Below are positions 1 to 8,672 of a stretch of DNA of 64,000 nucleotides, one piece after another. Every line of letters starts with the position of its first letter. The first letter of the stretch is position 1. The translations under genes were made by a program, and so were the position numbers. The stretch comes from Hyaloperonospora brassicae. Lineage: Eukaryota; Oomycota; Peronosporomycetes; Peronosporales; Peronosporaceae. Location of the stretch: NCBI GenBank assembly GCA_947650285.1, contig CANTFL010000535.1:124001-188000 (forward strand). The letters run 5' to 3'. The notes under the pieces are model-generated. The model was not told the origin of the DNA. It saw only the letters and a list, made by a program, of their open reading frames with translations, and searched no databases.

Positions 1-164
1 ATTCACAAAGTACGTGCTTAAAACGTCTACGATGCTCATGATTGAAGCAAGGGATGTCCGCAAGTGGAGGGAGAGGGGATTGTCATTGTAGAGCCGGCAA
101 GTTTGCACTCGTGATGTTTTGCATATTGTGATTCCTGTACATGAAAGCTATGATGGTCGACATA
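1..164. other. unassigned sequence
   Basis: I see no coding frame, repeat or RNA gene that I can support here. It lies just downstream, in the minus-strand sense, of the possible transposase remnant at 165-523. Confidence 0.5.
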
Positions 165-523
165 TTAAAAGTGTATAGCAAGCATGTTTAAAGCAACGTC
201 ATTGGCAATTTTTTTATTGTATTCATTCATTACAACAGCTATGCGTAGCATGTTCAATTGAGTATGAAGGCAACAGACCCACGCGGAAAGCATTCGTCTA
301 TAGCACTGTCGGACATCACTGCATTCATCACGAATACTGACGCCCCACGGGCACCCGTATTGTGGGCACACATAAGTTGTGCTCCCACCACTACACCTCT
401 TGACCTTGCCCTGTCGATTTTGATTAAAATAGTAGTCCTGTATAAACACTGTTGCAGCAGATGTCCGTCTGGAAAATGTGTTTCTTCAACAGTACATTGG
501 TACCGTAGTCTCTTCCATATCAA
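165..523 (-). pseudogene. possible remnant of a DDE transposase Cys-rich tail
   Basis: Two overlapping minus-strand frames give a basic stretch followed by spaced cysteines (NRQGKVKRCSGG, then TTYVCPQYGC and later CYRR). This recalls the cysteine-rich C-terminal domain of piggyBac-type transposases, which ends the protein after the catalytic DDD core. No catalytic region is visible, the frame shifts near 450, and the match is by eye only. If correct, this is a short relic with no activity. It could equally be chance coding potential in AT-balanced DNA. It has no partner gene or terminal repeat nearby. Confidence 0.22.
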
Positions 524-1125
524 TCATCGCCATTTTGTTTGAAACCGTGGTGTATTAATTTATGTTTCTACATAATTCTTACTTTACCAGTACACCACAC
601 AAATAAATTGAGTGGTCTTCATTAATAAATGGTGTGGCTAACATCAACTGTGCTCTATGTTGGCTCGTCTCAGAACTGGTGCTGGTTTCAGGACTTTCGC
701 ACGAATCTACTGCTGGTTTCTGGATTTGCTCGACACAAACCGCGCTCCACGAAACGTGTAATTGCGCCAAGCTGGGGCTGATACGATTGTCACGGTCACG
801 AGTAACACAAACAAACATAGGGACACGAGGTTAAATGATTTTTACCAATTATATACATTCGGATTTATCAATATAAATAAACTTTTTATTTTCTTCTCGT
901 ACTGGATAATATCTTAGTGACTTGTCTACCCCAACACTCTTTCCTTTTAATCGAACGTGTGCGCATACCGTACTTTTGACGCGTGGCATGAGAATGCCGT
1001 CGACCGTGAAAATTCACGTCTCTACTCCCGCGCAACCTATGGCCGAGCAAGAAGAATGCTCGAGGCAGACCCTCACTTATTCTGGATTCCGCAATGGAGG
1101 ATTCTTGCCAAACAAAGGAGTCCGT
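524..1125. other. unassigned intergenic sequence
   Basis: Several short frames occur on both strands but none shows a recognisable domain, signal peptide or codon bias. An AATAAA-like string lies near 876. I see nothing else that I can support. Confidence 0.5.
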
Positions 1126-1528
1126 AATCAATTGCCCGAAATCGTTTGCCCGTGATTATTTGCCCGTGATCAATCGCGCATAATCAGTTACCCGTTGCCA
1201 AACACTCGCAATCAGGTATTCGTATTTTGACGCATGTAGTCAGATGTCCATAAATCATTTGCCCGTAATCGGTTGCCCGTAATCGGTTGCCCGTAATCGG
1301 TTGCCCGTAATCGGCTGCCCGTAATCGGTTGCCCGTAATCGGTTGCTCGTAATCGGTAGCCCGTAATCAGTTGCCCGTAATCAATCGTCCGTAATCAGTT
1401 GATCGTAACCAGTTGCCCGTAATAGATGCCCGTATTCAGTTATCGTAGCCAACACTCGCAATTAGGCATTCGTAATTAGACGCAAGTAGTCAGACGTCCG
1501 TAATTAGTTGCCCGTAATCGGTTGCCCA
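1126..1528. repeat. 14-bp minisatellite with 250-bp higher-order period
   Basis: A 14-bp unit, GTAATCGGTTGCCC and close variants, is tandemly repeated; the cleanest run is about 1260-1400. Two copies of a non-unit block beginning AACACTCGCAAT lie at 1201 and 1451, exactly 250 bp apart, each followed by CAG(A/AC)GTCC and a return to the 14-mer. The array is therefore organised as a higher-order repeat with two visible periods. It carries no coding frame. Flanks on both sides are unique within this window. Confidence 0.9.
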
Positions 1529-2120
1529 AAATCCGGCCGCCAGTCCGAGGGTGTATGAGAGAGATTTAGACTCTCCTGTGCGCATGTCATCATGTTTATC
1601 TGTGATCATAGAACTGGCGTGTAAGAGCTCGATTGCGTTTTATATCAATGCGTGTGGCCCCGGAAAGGACTTTCTGTGCACCGCTGCCTTATGCAGCGGA
1701 GAAGTGCAGGGCGACAAATCAGGACGCCCAGCTCGAGGTGGCGACTCGTTTGCGGCCACTTGAGACAAAGCGGTGACACGTGGCGCTGGGGGGCCATCCG
1801 GTCGTAGTACCCGTCTATGGCTTCCGGCTGCGAGCGCAGCATACACGACGCACAACCGCACCCTGTTGAGCTTTTCACAGAAAGGCTTTCGCTGAAGGGC
1901 TTTTACGCGACAGGGATTAATTTTTGACTGGTTTGACCTTAACTGTGAAATTTTGGGAATTCTGAAAGAATCTCAGTACATTACGTTCGTGTGGAAAGGC
2001 TCTCACGAGTGGCGCTTTTGTCAACATTTTGTACTATCGCGATACCGCCATCCCCATCCTGTCGCTCGGTCCCGAGTGCGTGCGCGGCGTCTATCGCTCT
2101 CAAACACTGCTATCTCGTTG
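1529..2120. other. upstream region of the secreted-protein gene
   Basis: No supported gene. Short frames on both strands are probably chance. The last few hundred bases lie immediately 5' of an oomycete-type initiator at 2121 and so should hold the upstream regulatory region of the gene whose coding part is now at 7446. Confidence 0.4.
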
Positions 2121-2144
2121 TTCATTCTGTCTTTTGCCAAGCCG
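2121..2144 (+). promoter_or_regulatory. oomycete core promoter: INR + FPR + downstream element
   Basis: TTCATTCT at 2121-2128 fits the oomycete initiator, CTTTTGC at 2131-2137 fits the flanking promoter region that follows it two bases later, and CAAGCCG at 2138-2144 fits the downstream element described for Phytophthora core promoters (consensus patterns recalled, not looked up). Transcription would begin near 2123-2124. Joined across the LINE insertion, the leader to the ATG at 7446 would be about 57 nt, a normal short oomycete 5' UTR. The LINE now separates this promoter from its gene by 5.2 kb. Confidence 0.65.
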
Positions 2145-2148
2145 AGCA
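2130..2148. repeat. LINE target-site duplication, left copy
   Basis: The 19-bp string tcttttgccaagccgagca is repeated exactly at 7395-7413. The base before and after differs between the two copies (g/c before, t/c after), so 19 bp is the full extent. This length is typical of LINE target-primed insertion and defines the insert as 2149-7394. Confidence 0.93.
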
Positions 2149-2781
2149 TTGACGGCTTGTCCGCGTGTCGACAGCACGACCGCGGAGTGGGTGCTAACAG
2201 CTCGACAGGATCCTATCGCACTCCTTCATCATCTCCGGCGATTTGTTTTCCCCTGCGAGCTACTCGCAAGTCTGGACGTTCAAGTCCTGGTCCACTTGGC
2301 AGCCCGTTGGCGACAGGATAGCCTCCTATCTGGGCTGCACTCATTTCGTACAAAGGTGGCGTCAGCGCCTCTACAAGATTGGCTTGGTGGCTGGATTGAT
2401 CGCGCAACTTCTACAGCCGCTCGGTCAGGCCTATCTCCGCTTATTGATAACGGGGACGACTGGCACAAATTACGTGAGCTGAAGTACGCTGCGGATGATA
2501 TTTTAAAACTATGTGATCCGTGCCGCAAGGTTCGGTATAGTCAGCACCTGATATGCGCTCTTCTCTTCGAGCACGAGATAGGGGTGCTAACTGGAGGGGT
2601 GGCGGTGCCGTCATCACCTGATCTACAAATTCGACGGCATCTGCAGCTTCTAAAGCACAATACCGCCTACAAGTCTGCCTTCTACCAAGCTGACCGTCAA
2701 TACGTGGACTGGAGGGCAGTCGAGAGTTTTTTCTACTGTGCTCTGACGCCTGCAGCGGAGACGGCGCTCGTCTGTTACTAA
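2149..2781 (+). pseudogene. LINE ORF1, 3' remnant
   Basis: An open frame runs from the 5' junction to a TAA at 2779-2781. ORF1 proteins of LINEs bind RNA and chaperone it, but no zinc knuckle or RRM is visible in this remnant, which has scattered cysteines (e.g. KLCDPCRKVRYS). The frame also reads upstream to about 2029, but that part is host flanking DNA across the insertion junction and is not part of the protein. ORF1 and ORF2 are in different frames with 31 bp between the stop of one and the open start of the other. Confidence 0.6.
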
Positions 2782-2812
2782 AGGCACTTTACGCGATTCG
2801 CTGGCAACGCAT

Positions 2813-5800
2813 TTGCGTCAGTACAATCTCGACGACGCGGATGCCTTCGGTAGACACGCATTACTGTCTGAGTGGTCCGGCAGTGATACTGAACGATCTC
2901 ATTTTTTCTCACAGCATCCAAGTACTACCTATATCACACAGAACGTACGTGGGTTTAAAAAAAGTGTACGGATCGGCTGGATGTCAGCCTGGCGAAGCCG
3001 TCCTGCCTGTGCTCGACCTCAAGCGTGGTGCATCCAGGAAACACATGTTAAAACATCCGAGGAAGCTCAAGAGTTGTGCTCGACCTGGGCACGTATGTGG
3101 GGCAAGCACCGAGATGGCGGTCACCCGCCGCTTTCGTACTGGAGCGTAGGGTCGTCTCGTCTTGGGGGAGTGGCCATTTTGCTTACACCCTCTTCATCTG
3201 TGAAGGCTTCACCCTGGCGGCAAGATTTGTGGAATACCAGGACGATCGCTGTCGCATTAGACGATGTGGTCCTCGTTAATGTGTACGCTCCGTCGCTCAG
3301 ACCCGAGCGCGAAGCCTACTACGTTTCTCTCGCCCGTTGGAACTTTCCACGGGACAGCTCTATCGTGACAGGTGACTTTAACTGCGTCCAAAGCCCTCTC
3401 CTCGATCGGCTGGGTCATCATCGGTCGTGCCGACCGGAAAGCCCAAGTCTTCAAGCTCTTCTGGATCTCCACGGACTAGAAGATGCTCGGCTCCTTCGCT
3501 CCCACGCCGAAGATGAGGAAGCGGACGACTGTGTGGATCATTTTACATACTGGGAGGGGGAATCGGCAAGTCGCATTGATCGTTTCTATGTTTCTCAGCG
3601 GTGGGCTGATTTGGTGCAGTGGTTAGCCGTCCGAACACCTCCCCAGGCGTCGGACCATCAAGAAGTGGAGTTACACTTACGCGTGCGGCAGCGTCCTACC
3701 TCCTCCCTCTACCGACGTCCGGTATCATACCCCATTCAGACACACCAACCCGAACGCGTGCGCTCCGATCTCATTGCGGAAATGGATGGGTGGGCGGTAT
3801 CCCCAACTACGACGGTCAGGCAATGGGATTCAGCTGTGGAAGCATGCAAACAGTGCATCACAACCGTCCGCAAGCGCGAGCGTCAAAGACGTGCCCGTTT
3901 TAAGAAGAGGGTAAGCCGACGCGACCGGCGCCAGCTCTTGACCCGTCCTCAGTGGATCAGCGCTAATATGGAAGATCACCGCCTCGAGCATCTCGTTCGA
4001 TTAGGGCAGAGCCTCGAACGGACCACTGCGCGCCTCCGATGGTCGTTTAAGCGAGTCGCAGATTGGGAGCGCGTACAAACAGTTACGAATATCGTTCGCA
4101 TTCATGGTCCGCCCTTTAGGCGACACCTATCCATTGCTGACAAATTCGCTTCGGAATGGTCACCAGTTCTTAGTGCCGTGCATCGGGTGGAACCCTTGGC
4201 AGCTTTACCAAGAGCGTTGCTTGACTTTGTGTCAGTGCCTGACGATCGCTTGATTTCTCCCGCTGCTAATAATGGGCTGATGGTTGACGTCACTGAGACT
4301 GAAGTCCTTCACGCCATCACCGAGCTTAGCCGCCACAAAGCTTCAGGGCCGGACGGTCTTAACAATGACTTCTACAAAGATACGTCCGCTTTACTGGCTC
4401 CGGCGCTGGTGCACGTGTGCAATCAAATATTGCACGGTTCTCCTATGCCACCTTCCTTTCTAGAAGCGATGATTATCCCTCTTCGGAAAAAGGGTGATTC
4501 GCCGGACGCACTTGACTACAGGCCGATCTCTCTGCTCCAAACCAGCTACAAAATTTTTGCGAAAGTGCTGGCCTCCCGACTACAGCGCGTCTTACCTACA
4601 CTCATCGGGGAATCGCAACAAGGTTTTGTTCGAGGTAGACAAATGCAAAAACTGGTCATGATGATGACTGCCCAACTCGCTTCAGCGGAGGAGAGGGCGG
4701 ATCTATCAGCCGACTTAAGCCGATCTATTCTCTTACTTGACTTTCGCAAGGCGTACGACACTGTGGACCGAGATTTTCTATACGCGGCATTACGAAGCTT
4801 TCAGTTTGACGAAGTGTTTATTACGCTCGTCACCCGGATGCATACCGGAACAACCGCTCGGTTTCTGGTGAATGGGGAACTTTCTGAACCAGTTCCTGTC
4901 CGGTCCGGAATACGTCAGGGGTGTCCTCTCGCACCGCTTTTATTTCTACTTGTGGTGGAATTACTTGGGCTGGCTATTCACCAGGCGCCCTCCATCCGGG
5001 GTATTCCGGTGCCCGGGGCCTGCGAGGTGGTGCATACATTCTCCGCGTTTGTGGACGACTCCACCATATTCCTTGAGCATGCCAATCAGTTGGCGCCTGC
5101 GTTGGAGCTAGTCTCTAGATTTGGACAACTCTCGGGCCTTCATGCCCAGCCTGCCAAGAGCAAATTGATTTTTTTAAACACGGCTATCAGGCTACACCAG
5201 TATGGTGGCATCTCAGTCTTACAACACAGAGAGACAACGCGATACCTGGGGTACGAAGTGGGGACAGGGGCATTATTCGATCGAAACTGGGCGCTTCGGC
5301 TTCAGAAAATCCGTCGGCGGCTTCTCACTGCAGCGAAAGTAGCGACTAGTGTGCAAAATCGTGTCCTCATTCTTAACGCGATCATTTTACCGGCTATCCT
5401 GTTCACCGCGGCCGTCTTCGATGTGCCGAGCTGGGCGAGAACGGAGATATCTCGGCTGTACCGCCAATTCCTGTGGGCGCACGCTTCTGTGCCTGCCGTA
5501 CGTCGGCACAAAATTAACCCGGGTCTCCTCTTTACGCCCCAGAAGGCAGGCGGGGTTGGTCTGGCCTCGTTCGAAGTAGCCGTCAAAACTCAGCGGACGA
5601 AGCACGCGTTGCGTTGGCTAACGCAGCCGCATGACAAATATTTTACAGCGTGGCGGCGCTGGACATATAGCGTGGGAGGTTCCACATCGGCTCTCGTCCC
5701 GGCGCTCCATCCGTCTGCTTCAACAACGTTTGACATCAGGCGAGGACCTGGTCGTTCCTCTCTGGCGCAGGATCTCGAACGGCTCCTAGCACCCTCCCCT

Positions 5801-7363
5801 GAACAAGTGCTGTCGATTCGGGCCAGATTGGACGCGCATCACGCTCGTATGTCTGTCGGGGCGAGCAGTCAGTGGGACGGTGACGAATGGTTAATTTCAT
5901 ACCATCAAACGTTTCCTGACCATCCCGCTGTTGCTGATCACCGGATGGATACATTAGCCGCTTTCTGGGGCCGCTTTCACTGGGATGGCAATCCTTGGAT
6001 TCAAGGGCCAGACGGCAAGCCCCTAGAGCGGGCCAAATATGCCCGGATACCTCCATGTTCACTGCGCAGTCTGTGCATTCGGCGACTGGGGTCACATGAA
6101 TTTCAATTTACGTTCCCGTCTCTCGGCGGTACTTCGTCTCGGCATATGCATTGTAAATTACAACGTTGGGCGACTTCGATCCTGCTCTCGTCACCCCACC
6201 TTGCTGTCGGTGCGGGACCGGTAGAGCCCGGGCTCGTCTTACGTCATCCACCGCCGTTTCGGCGCGCTTATAAATGGTCCCGGGTGCGAGCTGATTTAAT
6301 TGTCGGGTCCTGTCGGGACCCTGTCGAGTCCGCGAACTCGGCGATTCGCCTCCGCCAAGATGTCAATGGAATCCATTGGTCGATTGACGGGAATTTACCA
6401 GAATTACGGGGGTCGCCTCAGCAAGTGTCTAACTACTGGGAGCATTCGTACCATCGTACCTTGGTGTTTCATGCCCACCCGGAGCTTCACCGTTTCCCTT
6501 GGAGTGTGCCAGAGACGGTGGCCAATGTAGATGTGTGGACAACGCTTATGAAGCAAGCGTTTCACGTTCATAAACGCCTTCTGCACCCTGGCCTCCAGTC
6601 CTGGTTGAAGGCCTATGACGCGCAGGCGGTATCGAATAGTTGGCAGTCAGCTGCATCAAATCAAACGCCTTCCCAAGTTTGGAAACACGCAAACGGGCTA
6701 ACGGAGTATCAAGTCTGGACATGCTATCGTATCGCGACAAAGCAGCTAAATCTATACCATGCCGGTCGCACGCTGGACAACAGTTGTCGTACGGTGCTGC
6801 ACTGCCGGGGACGCAAAGAGACAGCGGCGCACATTTTCTGGGAGTGCCCAATCGCGCAAGCGTGTTGGTGTCACTTGATAGGACACTGGACCGGTGGGGG
6901 TGCGACGAACGCAGTTCTTTCCACCTTCTTTCAGCACTGCGCCAATCGCAAAGCCCCGCCCATTCCACGTCAGCTGAGTTTGCGGTTGCAAAGCCGTTTT
7001 CAAGATGACTCTGACGCCGCAGCAACAGAATTCGAACGGATCTGGTTCATATTAAGCTCCATCTGCCAAGAACATTTGTGGACCGAGCGGAACTCGGCGG
7101 TCTTTAGAGGAGCCGTGACTACTCCATCCGCAAGTGTCCAAATGTACTGGACACGCGGTGTTCGCCAGCTACGGGCAATTGCAATACGCGAGCATCGAGC
7201 CGCGGCTACGGCCGTACGAGGGGCCCGACTTCATGCCTGTCTTGAACTTCTGATTCAAGAGCCCCGTGGACACCCGCCCTACGCGGGTGTCAGCCACGAT
7301 CCGCTGCCGCGACCGGCGCTCATATCCTGGCTCAGGATTTTTCAGACCTCTTGTCCACATTAA
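2813..7363 (+). CDS. LINE ORF2 polyprotein (endonuclease, reverse transcriptase)
   Basis: A single uninterrupted frame of about 1516 codons. Residues are counted from 2813. The endonuclease shows TQNVRGF (42-48), CIQETH (73-78), VNVYAP, VTGDFNCV, SRIDRFYVS and ASDHQEVELHL, which are the metal-binding and catalytic blocks of APE-like nucleases. The reverse transcriptase shows GPDGLNNDFY, DYRPISLLQTSYKIFAK, LLDFRKAYDTVDRD, SGIRQGCPLAPLLF and the catalytic FVDD near 746-749. Near 1325-1353 a Cys/His cluster (ETAAHIFWEC) matches the zf-RVT domain. The frame begins with TTG; the first in-frame ATG (2981) lies after the first endonuclease block, so initiation must be by readthrough or frameshift from ORF1, or a small indel has removed the start. 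All catalytic motifs look intact. The nick-and-prime cycle of this enzyme made the 19-bp duplication. Confidence 0.93.
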   Translation: MRQYNLDDADAFGRHALLSEWSGSDTERSHFFSQHPSTTYITQNVRGFKKSVRIGWMSAWRSRPACARPQAWCIQETHVKTSEEAQELCSTWARMWGKHRDGGHPPLSYWSVGSSRLGGVAILLTPSSSVKASPWRQDLWNTRTIAVALDDVVLVNVYAPSLRPEREAYYVSLARWNFPRDSSIVTGDFNCVQSPLLDRLGHHRSCRPESPSLQALLDLHGLEDARLLRSHAEDEEADDCVDHFTYWEGESASRIDRFYVSQRWADLVQWLAVRTPPQASDHQEVELHLRVRQRPTSSLYRRPVSYPIQTHQPERVRSDLIAEMDGWAVSPTTTVRQWDSAVEACKQCITTVRKRERQRRARFKKRVSRRDRRQLLTRPQWISANMEDHRLEHLVRLGQSLERTTARLRWSFKRVADWERVQTVTNIVRIHGPPFRRHLSIADKFASEWSPVLSAVHRVEPLAALPRALLDFVSVPDDRLISPAANNGLMVDVTETEVLHAITELSRHKASGPDGLNNDFYKDTSALLAPALVHVCNQILHGSPMPPSFLEAMIIPLRKKGDSPDALDYRPISLLQTSYKIFAKVLASRLQRVLPTLIGESQQGFVRGRQMQKLVMMMTAQLASAEERADLSADLSRSILLLDFRKAYDTVDRDFLYAALRSFQFDEVFITLVTRMHTGTTARFLVNGELSEPVPVRSGIRQGCPLAPLLFLLVVELLGLAIHQAPSIRGIPVPGACEVVHTFSAFVDDSTIFLEHANQLAPALELVSRFGQLSGLHAQPAKSKLIFLNTAIRLHQYGGISVLQHRETTRYLGYEVGTGALFDRNWALRLQKIRRRLLTAAKVATSVQNRVLILNAIILPAILFTAAVFDVPSWARTEISRLYRQFLWAHASVPAVRRHKINPGLLFTPQKAGGVGLASFEVAVKTQRTKHALRWLTQPHDKYFTAWRRWTYSVGGSTSALVPALHPSASTTFDIRRGPGRSSLAQDLERLLAPSPEQVLSIRARLDAHHARMSVGASSQWDGDEWLISYHQTFPDHPAVADHRMDTLAAFWGRFHWDGNPWIQGPDGKPLERAKYARIPPCSLRSLCIRRLGSHEFQFTFPSLGGTSSRHMHCKLQRWATSILLSSPHLAVGAGPVEPGLVLRHPPPFRRAYKWSRVRADLIVGSCRDPVESANSAIRLRQDVNGIHWSIDGNLPELRGSPQQVSNYWEHSYHRTLVFHAHPELHRFPWSVPETVANVDVWTTLMKQAFHVHKRLLHPGLQSWLKAYDAQAVSNSWQSAASNQTPSQVWKHANGLTEYQVWTCYRIATKQLNLYHAGRTLDNSCRTVLHCRGRKETAAHIFWECPIAQACWCHLIGHWTGGGATNAVLSTFFQHCANRKAPPIPRQLSLRLQSRFQDDSDAAATEFERIWFILSSICQEHLWTERNSAVFRGAVTTPSASVQMYWTRGVRQLRAIAIREHRAAATAVRGARLHACLELLIQEPRGHPPYAGVSHDPLPRPALISWLRIFQTSCPH

Positions 7364-7394
7364 ATATGTCAATAGATGATCATGAAACTCCTCC

Positions 7395-7413
7395 TCTTTT
7401 GCCAAGCCGAGCA
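7395..7413. repeat. LINE target-site duplication, right copy
   Basis: Exact 19-bp copy of 2130-2148. It carries a second copy of the flanking and downstream promoter motifs (CTTTTGC and CAAGCCG) but not the initiator, so it places those motifs 33 bp before the ATG of the secreted-protein gene. Confidence 0.93.
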
Positions 7414-7445
7414 CGGAACATCCATCAAGCCGTCCATCCAGCACC

Positions 7446-7601
7446 ATGAACATCAAACAAGTCGGCACTATCATCATGATCTCCGCTTCCATCATTTGCA
7501 CGTTGGCAGATGCGCAACCAGGACCTTGCAATGGAGCGTGCGTTGGAAATTATATTGGCCTCGTGGAGTACAACTATTGCGTCGAGAGTCGCGGTCAGTA
7601 A
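7446..7601 (+). CDS. small secreted cysteine-rich protein, promoter displaced by LINE
   Basis: ATG at 7446 opens a 51-codon frame ending TAA at 7599-7601. The first 23 residues form a textbook signal peptide: MNIKQ, a hydrophobic core (GTIIMISASIICTL) and ADA at the likely cleavage site. The mature part starts QPGPCNGAC and holds three cysteines. A one-base shift at about 7596 opens 13 more codons to TGA at 7636-7638 that contain three further cysteines, so the frame may be broken by a single-base change and the original protein may have had six cysteines, an even number suited to disulfides. Small secreted cysteine-rich proteins are common apoplastic effector candidates in oomycetes; the family here is not identified. 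The LINE sits in its 5' UTR, so it is probably silent or misexpressed. Intron removal cannot explain the shift, since no intron of workable length is present. Confidence 0.6.
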   Translation: MNIKQVGTIIMISASIICTLADAQPGPCNGACVGNYIGLVEYNYCVESRGQ

Positions 7602-8269
7602 CTGCTGTCAGTACTGTGGTATTTCTCCACCAAAGTGACGAGCCCACGACGCGCTTCTACGCTGGATCTTCACTTCGCACGATGCGGGCAAGAGTGTCTG
7701 TTCCAGCCTTCGTTACCCACTGCGATCCTCAACAGGCCAATCAGTAGCTGTAACGATAGACCATAGCTCGTCTTTTGGTCAATATATTGCCATGGCTTAC
7801 CGAAATTTTGTGTTTTATGGTTGTTGTTTGTGTGCCACTATATTATCGAAAGAGACGTAACGAATTACCTCTCGTCCGAAATCCATGAAATGATGACCGT
7901 GCGCGTTACGCCTTACTTTCGATGCATTCAACACCGTTTGTCCACGTATCTCAGCATTTGGTGCAGTTATCGCAACTATATGTCATGGTTTGTAAAACGG
8001 CACCACATGGGAAATTGTGATTGTATTTCAGCCCACCATGCAACTTGGGCAAGCTAACCTGGTTGCGACTTACTTGTGAGTGGACAAGTCAATACTGTCA
8101 ATGACAGCGTGTTGTTTTTCATATAACAGACATCGAAGGTCGACCTTGTGAGAGATACATCATCGTGTTCGTCTTAATTTAGGTATCATGCATTATTGAT
8201 GTCACAGCCAGTCGAGCAACTGCCTGCTGCAGTTCGTGTATATCGTTGTCTACACTCCACTAAATTATG
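7602..8269. other. unassigned sequence
   Basis: 3' flank of the secreted-protein gene followed by DNA without a recognisable gene. A 78-codon frame at 7821-8057 has no domain or motif that I know. Confidence 0.45.
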
Positions 8270-8274
8270 GCGTA
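8270..8274. repeat. solo-LTR target-site duplication, left (GCGTA)
   Basis: GCGTA directly precedes TGTAAC at 8275 and is repeated at 8668-8672 after GTTACA. Confidence 0.85.
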
Positions 8275-8667
8275 TGTAACGGGGCACACCCTTGCGTGAA
8301 CTTAACGCAAGGGTTTCGGTGCCCCGACAGACGTACACGAGGCAAACGAGGCAGCATAGATAAGGTAAAAGCAGAACTGTTATATTAATATAATTAAGTC
8401 TTTAACCACTGTCTCTCTGTTTGACTTAACTTAATAATGTTAATATAACTGAGTGTATGGTGACGTCTCGTCACCACTCATTGCGCGCGTCTTGCGGCGA
8501 TTGGTGGGTTGATATCATCAAGATATCAACCAATGAACAGACCCTTTGGTCGACCCATCAATATCACCACTATTGGTGATATTCTACAAAATATACTCAA
8601 CATAATATTCTTCATTGTCATTATCTCTTCAAATGACAATTTTGATGTAACGGGCTGCCCTGTTACA
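8275..8667. mobile_element. solo LTR, 393 bp
   Basis: The unit starts TGTAACGGGGCA and ends TGCCCTGTTACA, an 11/12 terminal inverted repeat with TG...CA ends, and is flanked by a 5-bp duplication GCGTA. There is no internal coding frame. The simplest reading is an LTR left by recombination between the two LTRs of a lost LTR retrotransposon. A non-autonomous TIR element with a 5-bp duplication is the alternative. Its first six bases match those of the gypsy D LTR at 9476, but the rest differs. Confidence 0.8.
8281..8325. repeat. perfect two-tier hairpin at solo-LTR edge
   Basis: GGGGCAC (8281-8287) pairs with GTGCCCC (8319-8325), and inside it ACCCTTGCGT (8288-8297) pairs with ACGCAAGGGT (8305-8314) around a 7-nt loop. 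Only TTCG (8315-8318) is unpaired between the tiers. Confidence 0.85.
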
Positions 8668-8672
8668 GCGTA
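8668..8672. repeat. solo-LTR target-site duplication, right (GCGTA)
   Basis: Second copy of the GCGTA pair bounding 8275-8667. Confidence 0.85.

Larger units (their letters stand above)
2149..7394 (+). mobile_element. LINE (APE-type non-LTR retrotransposon), 5'-truncated
   Basis: The 5246-bp insert is bounded by a perfect 19-bp duplication. It holds the end of a first frame (to 2781) and a long second frame with an apurinic-type endonuclease, reverse transcriptase and a terminal zinc-finger-like motif, the layout of L1/Tx1-like LINEs. The left end begins inside an open frame, as expected for 5' truncation during target-primed reverse transcription. There is only a 31-bp 3' tail after the stop and no poly(A), so the 3' end is either a tailless type or slightly trimmed. 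The open 4.5-kb frame makes this one of the younger elements here, together with the copia. Confidence 0.92.

Noticed and set aside
1126..1528. CRISPR array or telomeric repeat
   Set aside because: No spacers of uniform length, and the unit is directly tandem; the unit is not an oomycete telomere repeat (TTTAGGG).
2029..2148. N-terminal extension of the LINE first frame upstream of 2149
   Set aside because: The target-site duplication puts the element's left end at 2149; the upstream codons are host promoter DNA that happens to stay open.
2813..2815. Start codon of LINE ORF2 at 2813
   Set aside because: The triplet is TTG. Nothing supports non-ATG initiation here, so 2813 is only the beginning of the open stretch that I report.
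3257..7025. Many minus-strand and shifted frames inside the LINE
   Set aside because: They are shadows of the 1516-codon frame, lack motifs, and vanish outside it.
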